DNA from: Baffinella frigidus
Lineage: Eukaryota; Cryptophyceae; Cryptomonadales; Baffinellaceae
Reading direction: 5' to 3'
Length of the DNA: 24,024 nt
Assembly (NCBI GenBank): GCA_026770585.1
Contig: MU646708.1
Coordinates: forward strand, 200,599-224,622
The notes below the pieces were generated by a model. It was not told where the DNA came from. It did not search any database and saw nothing but the letters and a program-made list of their open reading frames with translations. How positions within the stretch are numbered: the stretch's first letter is position 1; each line of letters begins with the position of its first letter. Of the stretch, positions 1-7,612 are shown piece by piece. The position numbers and the translations under genes were made by a program.

Positions 1-172
1 ACCCCTAAACCCTAAACCCCAAACCCTAAACCCTAAACCCTAAACCCCAAACCCCAAACCCCAAACCCTAAACCCCAAACCCCAAACTCCAAACCCTAAA
101 CCCGAAACCCGAAACCCTAAACCCTAAACCATAAACCATAAACCATAAATCCTAAACCCTAAACCCTAAGCC
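1..172 (+). repeat. Degenerate telomere-like C-rich array
   Basis: The 7-bp period is kept almost throughout, while the unit changes in blocks (CCCTAAA, CCCCAAA, CCCGAAA, CCATAAA). C-rich on the + strand at the left edge is the orientation of a left chromosome end with a TTTAGGG-type telomere. Degeneracy suggests subtelomeric or old telomeric DNA rather than the active terminus. Confidence 0.9.
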
Positions 173-235
173 GGGTTCTACGTATTCAAAGAGGTGTTCT
201 CACAACTCTTCGTCCACCTTCCACCTTCCACTCTA
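173..235 (+). pseudogene. Exon-like fragment, FYVF family, copy 1
   Basis: From 176 the frame reads FYVFKEVFSQLFVHLPPST. It is one of four related pieces in the first 800 bases. Relative to the copy at 430, most codon changes fall at third positions (gaa/gag, gtc/gtg), with G to K and A to S replacements. It is preceded by a telomere-like tract ending CCTAAGCCGG, so the splice acceptor seen in other copies is damaged here. The protein family is not recognised. Confidence 0.45.
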
Positions 236-428
236 ACCCTAAACTTTAACCCCTACCCTAACCCCCAACTCCTAAACCATACACCCTCCATACACCCTAA
301 ACCCCAAACCCCAAACACCAAACCATATACCCCAAACCCTAAACCCTGACCCCACAACCCCAAAACCAAACCCTAGATTCCTAACCTTAAACCCTAACCC
401 CTAAACCCTCTCTGTCCCTGTCTTGCAG
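236..428 (+). repeat. Degenerate telomere-like array ending in a splice-acceptor-like tract
   Basis: Variants of CCCTAAA (CCCCAAA, CCCCTAC, CCATACA) continue the array with more decay than at 1-172. The last 25 bases become pyrimidine-rich and end TCTTGCAG, which resembles an intron 3' end directly before the exon-like fragment at 429. Confidence 0.7.
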
Positions 429-486
429 GTTCTACGTATTCGGAGAAGTCTTCGCACAACTCTTCGTCCACCTTCCACCGTCCACT
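429..486 (+). pseudogene. Exon-like fragment, FYVF family, copy 2
   Basis: Read from 430 after a pyrimidine tract and TTGCAG, the frame gives FYVFGEVFAQLFVHLPPST. Against the copy at 698 the shared part differs by gtc/gtt, ttc/ttt, caa/cag and ctc/ctt, all synonymous. That is the mark of sequence once under protein-level selection. It then runs into telomere-like CCCCAAAC repeats. No start, no stop and no recognised domain. Confidence 0.5.
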
Positions 487-565
487 CTAACCCCAAACTT
501 TAACCCCTAACCTCCAACCCCTAAACCATACACACTAACCCCGCGCTGTCTCTGGCCCTGCCTGC
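487..565 (+). repeat. Telomere-like spacer with a second acceptor-like end
   Basis: A short block of decayed 7-bp units is followed by a pyrimidine-rich stretch (CTGTCTCTGGCCCTGCCTG) that leads into CAG at the start of the next exon-like copy. The layout repeats that of 236-428. Confidence 0.55.
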
Positions 566-640
566 AGGTTCTACCTATGTACTTCTCCGTATACGGGGTT
601 TGGGCGAAGTCACGTACTTCTCCGAATAGTTGCCACTCCT
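566..640 (+). pseudogene. Scrambled FYVF-family copy 3
   Basis: The sequence CTGCAGGTTCTAC repeats the junction seen at 423-435. The rest is rearranged: ACTTCTCCGAAT near 615 is an inverted piece of the family's ATTCGGAGAAGT. It looks like a broken copy with no usable frame. Confidence 0.4.
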
Positions 641-693
641 AAACCCTAAACCCGAAACCCGAAACCCTAAACCCTAAACCCTAAACCCTAAGC
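641..693 (+). repeat. Short telomere-like array
   Basis: CCCTAAA and CCCGAAA units in strict 7-bp register, ending CCTAAGCCAG just before an exon-like piece. Confidence 0.8.
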
Positions 694-696
694 CAG

Positions 697-772
697 GTTC
701 TACGTATTCGGAGAAGTTTTTGCACAGCTTTTCTTCCACGCCGCCCGCGGATTCCCAATCTGGCGCTCCCGC
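697..772 (+). pseudogene. Exon-like fragment, FYVF family, copy 4
   Basis: The frame at 698 reads FYVFGEVFAQLFFHAARG and stays open to about 785. It matches copy 2 with four synonymous changes in the shared part, then diverges after LF. The string CCAATCTGGCGCTC near its end recurs at 936-950, so the fragment sits in a wider duplicated segment. Confidence 0.5.
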
Positions 773-958
773 TCAATCAACCAGGTTATATAATCAGGTT
801 ATATAACCAGGTTATAACCCGTTTATAACCTCAGATTTGTACCGGGAGAGCGGTATACAATAGATGTAGAGACTATATAACTACATGTAGGGGTTTATTT
901 GGAGGGAGAGTGGCCGGGGAGGCGCGCGGCTTTCCAATCTGGCGCTCAATCAACCAGG
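773..958. other. Unassigned stretch with a short GGTTATA tandem repeat
   Basis: Bases 781-830 hold imperfect tandem copies of CAGGTTATATAA. A following stretch resembles the TACAGTCTA-type repeats of 9.5-10.2 kb. No supported gene. Confidence 0.5.
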
Positions 959-1410
959 CCCTAAACCCTAAACCCTAAACCTTAAACCATAGACCATAAA
1001 CCATAAACCCTAAACCATAAACCCTAAACCCTAAACCCTAAACCTTAAACCCTAAACCATAAACCATAAACCATAAATCTTAGACCCCAAACCGTGGTTA
1101 TACAGTCTATACATCGATTGTACGGACTATGCAACTGAAGCTCGACTCCTCAACCCTGAACCCTATGGCCCTAAACCCTACACACCCTATGGCACTAAAC
1201 CCTACACACCCTATGGCCCTAAACCCTAAACCCTATGGCCCTAAACCCTACACACCCTATGGCCCTAAACCCTAAACCCTATGGCCCTAAACCCTACACA
1301 CCCTATGGCCCTAAACCCTAAACCCTATGGCCCTGAACCCTACACACCCTATGGCCCTAAACCCTACACACCCTATGGCCCTAAACCCTACACACCCTAT
1401 GGCAGCCGTC
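959..1410 (+). repeat. Telomere-like arrays, including a CCCTATGG variant
   Basis: Bases 959-1090 are CCCTAAA/CCATAAA units. From about 1155 the array switches to longer units that mix CCCTATGG, CCCTAAA and CCCTACACA. Open frames of up to 199 residues here are translations of this repeat and should not be read as proteins. Confidence 0.85.
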
Positions 1411-1470
1411 GGTCAGGGACTTCTGCTTCAGGGCTCGCAAGGGGGGCTGATCCCACATCTTCCCTCCCAA
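1400..1470 (+). pseudogene. Exon-like fragment, AAV-GLL family, copy 1
   Basis: Beginning GGCAGCCGTCG, the frame at 1405 reads AAVGQGLLLQGSQGGLIPHLP. A second piece at 1697 aligns without indels as AAVVPGLLFQGAGGGLVPYLP, with mainly conservative changes (L/F, I/V, H/Y, S/A). The similarity suggests two fragments of one coding family. Function is unknown, and with only two copies the case is modest. Confidence 0.35.
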
Positions 1471-1669
1471 AAACAACCCCTTCCAAATTCAAATCCCAAC
1501 GCTCCTGTGGAGATTCCAGTAATTTCCACCAATTCTCGCAGAGTCTTCGCCGTAATGTCCAGCTTTCAAGCATTAAATTTAATTATTTTTCCCGCACAAC
1601 CAGCCCCGCCACCAGGCGGGGTGACATCCATGAAGCTGAACCTACCTCCTCAAACAGCGAACGCTGTAA

Positions 1670-1888
1670 TTGGACTCTGAAACTGAACCTATGTCTTTGG
1701 CAGCCGTCGTTCCGGGACTTCTGTTTCAAGGCGCGGGGGGGGGGCTGGTGCCATATCTTCCCCGAAGGCCGCATTTGGCAGCCCTGGAAGCTCCAGAAGG
1801 TCCGATCGCGGACGCTCGTTCCTCAGTTTACCGCTTTACATCGGGAAACGGTTTGCGCCGGAGAGGGGCTGTATATGTAGTTGTGTAG
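1670..1888 (+). CDS. Possible small ORF with AAV-GLL fragment, copy 2
   Basis: A 72-residue frame opens MDSETEPMSLAAV and contains the region that aligns with 1400-1470, then continues to a stop beside a TGTAGT-type repeat. Another frame is open over the same bases, so coding is uncertain. I read it as a degraded exon rather than a gene. No domain, signal peptide or membrane segment is apparent. Confidence 0.2.
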   Translation: MDSETEPMSLAAVVPGLLFQGAGGGLVPYLPRRPHLAALEAPEGPIADARSSVYRFTSGNGLRRRGAVYVVV

Positions 1889-1950
1889 TCTATAAATGTA
1901 TTTATTGTTCCTTTTCTGGTACAAAACGCTCCTTCTACTCAGCAGGCTAC

Positions 1951-1992
1951 GGGGCACGTCCCCCCCGGGAAGTCCGGGGAGGGACGTGCCAA
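1951..1992. repeat. GC-rich hairpin
   Basis: GGCACGTCCC and GGGACGTGCC form the arms around a CCGG-rich loop. The arm resembles the GCCACGTCTCC arm of the hairpin at 11773-11845, so the two may be related. Confidence 0.7.
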
Positions 1993-2086
1993 ATTGTTGA
2001 CTTTTGGCGTGTTTATGGGGCAATAATCCAATAATTAAGTTAAGCACGGTTCCTCGTAGTGTTCTGAGTGGCTCGGTTTACTAGGG

Positions 2087-2290
2087 GGGCGGTTTTGTAC
2101 CGGGGAAGGGCTGGACATGCATGTTATAGTCGATACACCCACCAACCATCACGGTTTGGGCAAATGATCGAATTTGGCGGTACGTAATGCCCTGGGATGA
2201 AGTCGGATTCCGACGTCGGTTATTTTTAAAACCCCAAAAGCAGGGTGTTTAGAGTTTTAAAACTGGTACGTATTTTCCCATTTGCCCAAA
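2087..2290 (+). repeat. Duplicated block with a truncated copy of the 2471-2638 element
   Basis: This block is repeated about 334 bases downstream with few changes. It holds the left end and body of the CCACCAACC element but lacks the right terminal repeat. It also keeps the string TACCGGGGAAGGGCTG, the uninterrupted version of the site that carries an element at 2311-2437. Confidence 0.8.
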
Positions 2291-2310
2291 GGCGGTTTTG
2301 TACCGGGGAA

Positions 2311-2437
2311 CCACGCCAGAATGGAGGAGGGTGGTGACTGTCTTAATACCGTACCCTGGTACGGTATTTGACTTTTGAGAACAACTGCCTTCAGGGGAAA
2401 TTGACTTTCGGCGACACCTTCCTGGAATCTGGCGGGG
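2311..2437 (+). mobile_element. MITE-like element, CCACGCCAGATT family, copy 1
   Basis: The ends are CCACGCCAGA and TCTGGCGGGG (one mismatch to the inverse). The flanks are AA on both sides, a 2-bp target duplication. An empty version of the site lies at about 2098-2113. The interior contains TTGACTTTTGAGAA and GAAATTGACTTT, conserved with the copies at 3856 and 15316. It has no coding capacity. Confidence 0.8.
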
Positions 2438-2470
2438 AAGGGCTGAACATGGATTTTATAGTCGATGCAC

Positions 2471-2638
2471 CCACCAACCCTCACGGTTTGGGCAAATGAT
2501 CGAATTTGACGGTACGTAATGCCCTGGGATGAAGTCGGATTCCGACGTCGGTTATTTTTTTTAATCCAAAAGCAGGGTGTTTAGAGTTTTAAAACTGGTA
2601 CGTAATTTCCCATTTGTCCAAACCGTGAGGGCTGGTGG
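2471..2638 (+). mobile_element. MITE-like element with long CCACCAACC terminal repeats
   Basis: The left arm CCACCAACCCTCACGGTTTG is matched inversely by CAAACCGTGAGGGCTGGTGG, and the pairing continues inward through a GGTACGTAAT segment. AC flanks both ends (2469-2470 and 2639-2640), a 2-bp target duplication. Length is 168 bases. A related truncated copy lies at 2136-2290. Confidence 0.8.
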
Positions 2639-2795
2639 ACGTGAAACCAGTTTCATCGTCCATACACGAAGGGGTTTTAGGGTTCAGGGTTCTAGGATTC
2701 GGGTTGACTCCAAACACCAGAAGATTTGCACCTTTGACAAAAAAGGCGGATACACAATTGACGATACATCACGTGATATGGGAGGTCGCAATATT

Positions 2796-2957
2796 CCACA
2801 CAGCGGGCTACGAAGGGCTTTCCGGCTCAAATCGGGCCACCTTTCCGTTACCTTATCCATAGGAACCCCCCTATGCCCCTACGGGTTACCTACCGTAGGG
2901 TGGTGGGTCTTGTCGCTTAAGGGTTATTCAAAAATCCCTTCGAAGTCCGCTGTGTGG
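2796..2957 (+). mobile_element. MITE-like element, CCACACAGCGG family, copy 1
   Basis: The ends are CCACACAGCGGGCTACGAAG and CTTCGAAGTCCGCTGTGTGG, a terminal inverted repeat with a few mismatches. TT flanks both ends. The body carries TTACCTTATCC, CCTATGCCCCTACGGGTT and the near-palindrome CCTACCGTAGG. This is the most widespread family in the window, with at least ten full or partial copies on both strands. Confidence 0.85.
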
Positions 2958-3151
2958 TTAGGGTGTAGGCACCTGGGCGATTTCGTCGGTGAGCATGTCC
3001 CCGTCGTAGTTGTGCGCCGCCATCCCGAACCCCCCTACAGTCAGGGCTGTTCAAAAATCCCATCGAAGTCCGCTGTGTCTGTGCAGATTTCCCCTAGATA
3101 CAAGGGTTTCGGGACCCCTAGAAAAATCCCTTCGAAGTCCGCTGTGTTGGA

Positions 3152-3230
3152 GAGAGAGGGGTAGCGGGAGAGAGAGAGAGCGAGAGAGGAGAGGGAGATA
3201 GATAGATAGATAGAGAGAGAGAGGAGAGGG

Positions 3231-3262
<32 letters not shown>

Positions 3263-3264
3263 AG
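3152..3264. repeat. GA and GATA microsatellite
   Basis: Runs of GA alternate with two blocks of GATA repeats. Serine/leucine-rich or arginine-rich frames across it are low-complexity artefacts. Confidence 0.95.
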
Positions 3265-3296
3265 GATAGGACAGCCCCACAGAGGGTGATTTCTGG

Positions 3297-3357
3297 GGCA
3301 AAATGGCGCGAAGGTTCCTTGCGCACCCGGAGGCGAAAAAGGGCTACAGAATCACGT
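3297..3357 (+). repeat. Duplicated HPEAKKGY segment, copy 1
   Basis: This piece recurs at 3542-3600, on the other side of the element at 3379. One frame reads AKMARRFLAHPEAKKGYRIT, then a stop. The downstream copy is longer and better preserved. Coding origin is possible but not shown. Confidence 0.5.
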
Positions 3358-3378
3358 GATATGAGAGGTCGCAATATT

Positions 3379-3538
3379 CCACACAGCGGGCTACGAAGGG
3401 CTTTTCGGCTCAAATCGGGCCACCTTTCCGTACCGTATCCATAGGAACCCCCCTATGCCCCTACGGGTTACCTACCGTAGGGTCGTGGGTCTTATCTTCA
3501 AGGGTTATTCAAAAATCCCCTCGAAGTCCGCTGTGTGG
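3379..3538 (+). mobile_element. MITE-like element, CCACACAGCGG family, copy 2
   Basis: Nearly identical to 2796-2957, and its left flank (ACGTGATATG...GCAATATT) matches that copy's left flank, so a larger segment was duplicated rather than a fresh insertion made. Right flanks differ, and the TT duplication is not present on the right here. Confidence 0.8.
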
Positions 3539-3539
3539 G

Positions 3540-3700
3540 ATGGCAAAATGGCGCGAATGCTCCTTGAGCACCCGGAGGCGAAAAAAGGCTACATAATTAA
3601 GACGCAACATCGGTCTTATCTCACACACACTTTCGCAACGTTTCACGACTACACGGGCCTCTTTTTGGAGATAAAGAAGCAATGTTTCAATGTTTCCTGA
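3540..3700 (+). CDS. Possible exon or small ORF, HPEAKKGY
   Basis: After the element the frame runs MARMLLEHPEAKKGYIIKT, stays open for about 50 residues and ends at the stop at 3698-3700. Composition is normal, unlike the repeat-derived frames nearby. The first 20 residues are shared with 3297-3357, but substitutions between the copies are not biased to third positions. No family is recognised. Confidence 0.25.
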
Positions 3701-3855
3701 TAGTTTTGACCGAAAACCTCAAATTTTGTTCCTTCATGTGAAAGAAACGCAAAGAAACGCAACGTTTCACGAAAACCTGCGTGAAACCGTAGCCCTTTTG
3801 ATATCCGGGTGCAAACTCACCTTTCGAGCTTTACCACGAGAAACGTTGTGTACAG
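3701..3855. other. Unassigned stretch with repeated CGCAACGTTTCACG
   Basis: CGCAACGTTTCACG at about 3759 also occurs at about 3636, and CGTGAAAC lies nearby, giving weak inverted pairs. No supported gene. Confidence 0.5.
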
Positions 3856-3981
3856 CCACGCCAGATTGCAGGTGGGGGTTATTTTTTAAAAACCCTATCA
3901 GGATAGGGTTTGCAACTTTTGAAAACCACTGCCTTGAGGGAAAATTGACTTTTGGCAACACCTTCCAAGAATCTGGCGTGG
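3856..3981 (+). mobile_element. MITE-like element, CCACGCCAGATT family, copy 2
   Basis: The ends are a perfect CCACGCCAGATT / AATCTGGCGTGG pair and the flanks are AG on both sides. The interior matches the copy at 15316 over most of its length (AACCACTGCCTTGAGG, TTGACTTTTGGCA). Confidence 0.85.
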
Positions 3982-4002
3982 AGGGGAAGGGCTTGACGTG
4001 TA

Positions 4003-4165
4003 GAGCGCTTGCGGGAAAACTTGGCCGATTTTAACGAGAAATGTTTTCAGAAATTCAGAGCTTTTGTACCAGGACGTGACATGAAACCGGTCCATCTAAA
4101 CGATTCTGGTACAAATTCTGAAAACATGTCTCGTTGAAATCGGCCAAGTTTTCCCGCAAGCGCTC
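4003..4165 (+). mobile_element. TA-flanked palindromic element with GAGCGC termini
   Basis: The arms run GAGCGCTTGCGGGAAAACTT and AAGTTTTCCCGCAAGCGCTC and pair for roughly 50 bases. A second inner pair, TTTGTACCAGGA / TTCTGGTACAAA, lies in the loop. TA lies at both ends (4001-4002 and 4166-4167), which fits a Tc1/mariner-type target. It is non-coding. Confidence 0.85.
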
Positions 4166-4203
4166 TATTTATTTTTCCTGGCCTGGTACAAAAATTTCTT
4201 AAA

Positions 4204-4480
4204 GTGTTCTATTTCGGGCGCAGGAGGGGCGGACACTGCCCCCCTGTTATTTGCGTCCAAGCCTACTGGCGATTCGTGTATAAGCCGGCCGTTAATGTGT
4301 TCTATTTCGGGCGCAAATATATTCTTTTTCGGGCGCAAATGCATTGTATTTTGGGCGTCAATGTGTTCTATTTCGGGCGCAGGAGGGGCCGTGTCTTAAC
4401 GTGTTCTATTTTGGGTGCAGGAGGGGCGGACGCTGGGGCCGCTCAGGCCTCATTTTATTTGCGTGTAAGCCTGCTGTTAG
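4204..4480 (+). repeat. Clustered GTGTTCTATTTCGGGCGCA repeats, block 1
   Basis: The string GTGTTCTATTTCGGGCGCA and close variants occur about five times, joined to AGGAGGGGCGGACGCTGGGG and to TATAAGCCGGCCGTTAA. Spacing is irregular. Open frames here are repeat translations. Confidence 0.8.
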
Positions 4481-4679
4481 TAGCGTATGTATAAGCCTAG
4501 TGGTTATCGTTGAAGTTGTAGTTGAACGGGTTGAGAAACCAAAAAACTAATGGGTTGCATTCGCTCATACTCGTCGGGCACACTAGGGTTAGGGTTGACC
4601 CCTGAGGGGCTAGGGGCTAGGCGCTAAAGGACCTAAAGGGCTAGGGTTTAGTGGTGATCGATGTATACGCCGGCCCTAA
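4481..4679. other. Unassigned stretch with G-rich telomere-like bits
   Basis: It contains AGGGTTAGGGTTGACC and GGGCTAGGGTTTAG, telomere-like units in the orientation opposite to most of the window. No gene was seen. Confidence 0.5.
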
Positions 4680-4910
4680 CGGTGTTCTGTTCCGGGCGCC
4701 AAATGTGTTCTATTTCGGGCGCAGGAGGGGCGGACGCTGGTCCCCTGTCATTCGCGTGTAAGACCACTGGTCATTTGTGTATAAGCCTACCGGTTATTAT
4801 TGTATAAGCCGGCCGTTAACGTGTTCTATTTCGGGCGCAGGTGGGGCCGTGTCTTAACGTGTTGTATTTCGGGCGCAGGAGGGGCGGACGCTGGGGCCGC
4901 TCCGGCCGGG
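4680..4910 (+). repeat. GTGTTCTATTTCGGGCGCA repeats, block 2
   Basis: Three to four more copies with the same companion strings (GGAGGGGCGGACGCTGG, AAGCCGGCCGTTAACG). A single inverted copy appears at about 5726-5760, directly before GGCCGCTCCGGCCGGGCG. Confidence 0.8.
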
Positions 4911-4948
4911 CGTCGGGAAGCTCATCGCCACCTGCGAACTACAGGTCC

Positions 4949-5068
4949 TAGAGCCAATCTGGTAGGACTTGTATCCTCTTCCTTAACCCTAGACCCTACT
5001 TATCCTCTTCCTTAACCCTAGACCCTAGGTGCTGTATCCTCTTCCTTAACCCTAGACCCTACTTCTCG
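4949..5068 (+). repeat. Partial inverted-repeat element end plus tandem repeat
   Basis: TAGAGCCAATCTGGTAGGACT at 4951 is the terminal sequence of the element at 5078. It is followed by three copies of a roughly 30-base unit (TATCCTCTTCCTTAACCCTA and following bases). Confidence 0.75.
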
Positions 5069-5077
5069 CAAAGTGGC

Positions 5078-5290
5078 AGGTAGAGCCAATCTGGTAGGAC
5101 TTGGCCAAAGCGAAGTTCGAACTTGCGAGATTGCGAACTTCTAGATGGACCGTAATTATTAGTAAACACCGATTTGTACTGCAAAATTTGAATTTAAAAC
5201 ACCACATGTCCAAAAGAGTCCATCTAGAAGTTCGCAATCTCGCAAGTTCGAAGTTCGCTTTGGCCAAGTCCTACCAGATTGGCTCTACCT
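5078..5290 (+). mobile_element. Palindromic element with about 75-bp terminal repeats
   Basis: The left arm AGGTAGAGCCAATCTGGTAG continues through GGCCAAAGCGAAGTTCGAAC to CTAGATGGAC and is matched almost perfectly by the right arm. The loop is AT-rich. No convincing target duplication was found. ORFs of 71 and 79 residues on opposite strands are mirror translations of the arms. Confidence 0.85.
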
Positions 5291-5387
5291 CAGCCCTGGG
5301 AAGTCCCTGGGGACCTAGGAGTTTCCTACGGGGTGAATAGATGGCTCAGGACGTGAAGTCAGGAGGGGCGGACGCTGGGGGGAGCTC

Positions 5388-5465
5388 AAGTGTCCGTTGC
5401 CTTATCCGTGGGAACCCCCCTGTGTCCCTACGGGTTGCCTACCGTAGGGTCCTAGGTCTTACCTG
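5388..5465 (+). mobile_element. Partial CCACACAGCGG-family copy
   Basis: It keeps the body (CCTTATCCGTGGGAACCCCC, CCTACCGTAGGGTCCTAGG) but neither terminal repeat. Confidence 0.7.
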
Positions 5466-5760
5466 CGAACTGCAGGTTGTGAGCCCCCACCGCTGTCGAG
5501 CCAACTCGGCACATACAAGACAGTCAGGACCGGGATTCCGGTCCTGGCTTTTCGTTTTAAAAGTCCACTTCCTTCAGGATTCAGGTTAAAGTTTTTAAAA
5601 TCGTGTCCCGTCCTCGCTCGGTAGCGGATTCTCAAAATGAAGTCCATCTCCATCTCCACAAAATTATCAATTTATTATTTTTTGGCGCAACGGAGTTGAC
5701 TACACAAATGCTTGACTGTTACTGCTATTTCGCCCCTCCTGCGCTCGAAATAGAACGCAT

Positions 5761-6025
5761 GGCCGCTCCGGCCGGGCGTCGGGACGCTCAACTGCAGGCC
5801 CTACCTCAGCCTAACTCTGTCTCAAAAGGCTTATTCGGGCTCACCATTGTGGTGCGCCCAGGCTCGTTTCCGCCCCAAAGTTGACGGGGTTGTACCGCGG
5901 GCCCAGATTGTCAACTTGGGAATAGTCGGCCAGCCTGGGTGAGGCAGAGGGCCGCTCCGGCCGGGCGTCGGAAAGCTCAACTGCAGGCCCTACCTCAGCC
6001 TAACTCCGTCTCACAAGGCTTATTC
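5761..6025 (+). repeat. 189-bp tandem repeat containing an AAGTTGAC...GTCAACTT pair
   Basis: The unit starting GGCCGCTCCGGCCGGGCGTC at 5761 restarts at 5950. It contains CAAAGTTGACGGGGTTGTAC and ATTGTCAACTTGGGAATAGT, whose ends are inverted. The second unit is interrupted at 6026. Confidence 0.8.
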
Positions 6026-6261
6026 AGATACTGCTAGATGCTCGTTGTGATGACGTTTGTCTTGGTGGCACGCCTTCAAAGAGCGCGGCCCACCGAGACA
6101 AAAGTCGAGAGTGGAACGTCTCAAAGCAAAAGTGGAACCTCTGTTAACTTAAGAAGTACCAGTGGAATACTGCTAGATGCTCGTTGTGGTGGAGCATTTG
6201 TACGGAGTCCTGATCTAATAGTGTTTAGGAGGTGTTCCAAATCTGTTGCAAAGGCTTATTC
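6026..6261. mobile_element. Insertion in the 189-bp repeat, bounded by 11-bp direct repeats
   Basis: AAGGCTTATTC lies at 6015-6025 and again at 6251-6261. The sequence before the first and after the second joins to give the intact unit seen at 5761. The insert carries TACTGCTAGATGCTCGTTGT twice (about 6030 and 6169) and a hairpin (TTGTCTTGGTGG / CCACCGAGACAA). Its type is unknown; a long target duplication would fit a retroposed or unusual element. Confidence 0.65.
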
Positions 6262-6400
6262 GGGCTCACCATTGTGGTGCGCCCGGGATCGTTTCCGCCC
6301 CAAAGTTGACGGGTTTGTACCGCGGACCCAGATTGTCAACTTGGGAATAGTCGGCCAGCCCGGGTGAGGCAGAGGGCCGCTCAGGCTGGGAATCGGAAAG
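6262..6400 (+). repeat. Remainder of the interrupted 189-bp repeat unit
   Basis: It resumes at GGGCTCACCATTGTGGTGCG and ends GAGGCAGAGGGCCGCTCAGG, matching 5838-5960. It contains another AAAGTTGACGGGTTTGTACC...TTGTCAACTT pair. Confidence 0.8.
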
Positions 6401-6436
6401 CTAGTCGTTACCTGTGAACTGTCCTAACTCAGCTAA

Positions 6437-6512
6437 CCCCTAAGCGATAGGACCCTACGGTAGGCGACCCGTAGGGACATAGGGGGGGTCCTACGGACAA
6501 GGTAACGATTGT
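6437..6512 (-). mobile_element. Partial CCACACAGCGG-family copy, reverse orientation
   Basis: Reads CCTAAGCGATAGGACCCTAC, CGACCCGTAGGGAC and GGACAAGGTAACG, the inverse of the family body. Termini are missing. Confidence 0.7.
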
Positions 6513-6671
6513 TCATCTCCTCAAAAGTAACAGCTGGCTCGGCTCAAGTCCCATCCGGGCTCGTCGTACAATACCTAGATCTGTCTGAGTAAAGTTGGGC
6601 ATGCCCGCAATTCGCTCCCCCAGAAATTTCACATGTAAATTTCGCCCCCCCCCCCCCAGGAAATTTAAGCC

Positions 6672-7103
6672 ATTTCCGGTTACCTTTTCCGTAGGAACCC
6701 CTCCTATGTCCCTGCGGATTGCCTACCGTAGGGTCGTAGATTTTATCGCTTAAGGGTTATTCGAAGTCCCTTTGAACCACTAGCCCTTGGAGGTGGTTCA
6801 AATTGTGGTCTGGAACAGAAATCCCAAAAGTTGATTCTGCACCAAGATTGCGACTTCTTAAGTTGTAGCGGGGTCGAATCGACCCCGCTGTAAGGTAAAA
6901 TGGCTCAAACTCCAGACCACAATTTGAGCCACCTCCCAGGGCTGGTGGAAGTCCTACCGTAGGGATTTTCGCCCCAAATCGGGCCACCTTTCCGTTACCT
7001 TATTCGTAGGAACCCCCCTATGCCCCTACGGGTTGCCTACCGTAGGGTCCCAGGTCTTATCGCTTCAGGGTCATTTGAAATCCCTTCGAAGTCCGCTGTG
7101 TGG
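6672..7103 (+). mobile_element. CCACACAGCGG-family copies split by another element
   Basis: One body at 6672-6776 and a second at 6949-7103 flank the element at 6777-6948. The second ends with the family terminus CCGCTGTGTGG. The junction shows that the CCACTAGCC element landed inside CCACACAGCGG-family DNA. Confidence 0.75.
6777..6948 (+). mobile_element. MITE-like element, CCACTAGCCCTTGG family, copy 1
   Basis: The ends CCACTAGCCCTTGGAGGTGG and CCACCTCCCAGGGCTGGTGG pair, and pairing continues inward through CAAATTGTGGTCTGGA. AA flanks both ends. The centre is the hairpin GCGGGGTCGAATCGACCCCGC, split here into GCGGGGTCGA and TCGACCCCGC arms. A relative lies at 23003. Confidence 0.85.
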
Positions 7104-7248
7104 ATGGCTCTACCATTTACCACTAGACTACGTAATCTGAGAGAAATTTTACATGTTGAGGAGAAAAGGTGACCAGGGTGTACTTAAATTAAGGTCGTTT
7201 GGGAGTTTCTTTCTAATTTTGTGGATCCGCAGCCAGTTGGGACGCTGG
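7104..7248. other. Unassigned stretch
   Basis: No repeat family or coding signal was recognised here. Confidence 0.4.
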
Positions 7249-7393
7249 TCTCATTGGAAAACGGTTTTAATTCACAACTATCTGGCAATGAATTTTACCA
7301 CACATCATGAGTATTACTAGTAATATCAAAGCATTCGTGTAGTAATTTTCATTGAAATCAATGGTTTTCAATAAAAACCGTTTCTGTATGAGA
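7249..7393 (+). mobile_element. Palindromic element sharing the TGTGTAGTAATTTTC core, copy 1
   Basis: The outer arms are TCTCATTGGAAAACGGTTTT and AAAACCGTTTCTGTATGAGA. Inside them lies the core AATTTTACCACACATCATGA...GTGTAGTAATTTTCATTG found in four other elements. The left end starts GT and the right end gives ATGAG, so a GT...AG reading is possible, but the flanking dinucleotides (GT and AT) do not match. Confidence 0.75.
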
Positions 7394-7404
7394 TCGCCAC
7401 GATT

Positions 7405-7476
7405 AACAGGTTAGAGCTCTAACCTGTTTTGTCAACTTTTGAGAAATTCAGTACCATGAATTTCTCAAAAGTGGAC
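7405..7476. repeat. Perfect 24-bp palindrome followed by a hairpin
   Basis: AACAGGTTAGAG and CTCTAACCTGTT abut at 7405-7428 as a perfect palindrome. Directly after, ACTTTTGAGAAATTCA and TGAATTTCTCAAAAGT form a 16-bp hairpin stem. No known site type fits. Confidence 0.8.
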
Positions 7477-7536
7477 ATCAACGGCTCCAATTTTCCCATT
7501 TTCCCATTTTCCGGTGGCCAACTTCTCTGCACAGCG

Positions 7537-7612
7537 CTCTAGCTCTGCCTGAGTTTTATTCTGGCTCGTCCTAAAGGCTTTCTATTCGCCTTTTTGTACT
7601 GTATTGCGCTCT
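7537..7612 (+). repeat. Dispersed CTAGCTCTGCCTGAG repeat, copy 1
   Basis: Shared with 16979-17055 (CTAGCTCTG, TATTCTGGCTCGTC, GCTTTCTATTCGCC) and, inverted and partial, with about 18637-18680. Nature unknown. Confidence 0.65.

Noticed and set aside
1281-1880. 199-residue ORF starting in a CCCTATGG array
   Set aside because: The first third is a translated telomere-like repeat (PYTPYGPK units), and other frames are open over the rest.
2577-3164. 195-residue ORF
   Set aside because: It crosses the end of one TIR element, a whole CCACACAGCGG-family element and a second repeat; the repeated IPSKSAV comes from transposon ends.
7249-7393. Third GT-duplicating introner
   Set aside because: It can be read GT...AG, but the right flank is AT, not GT, and no coding-like frame surrounds it.
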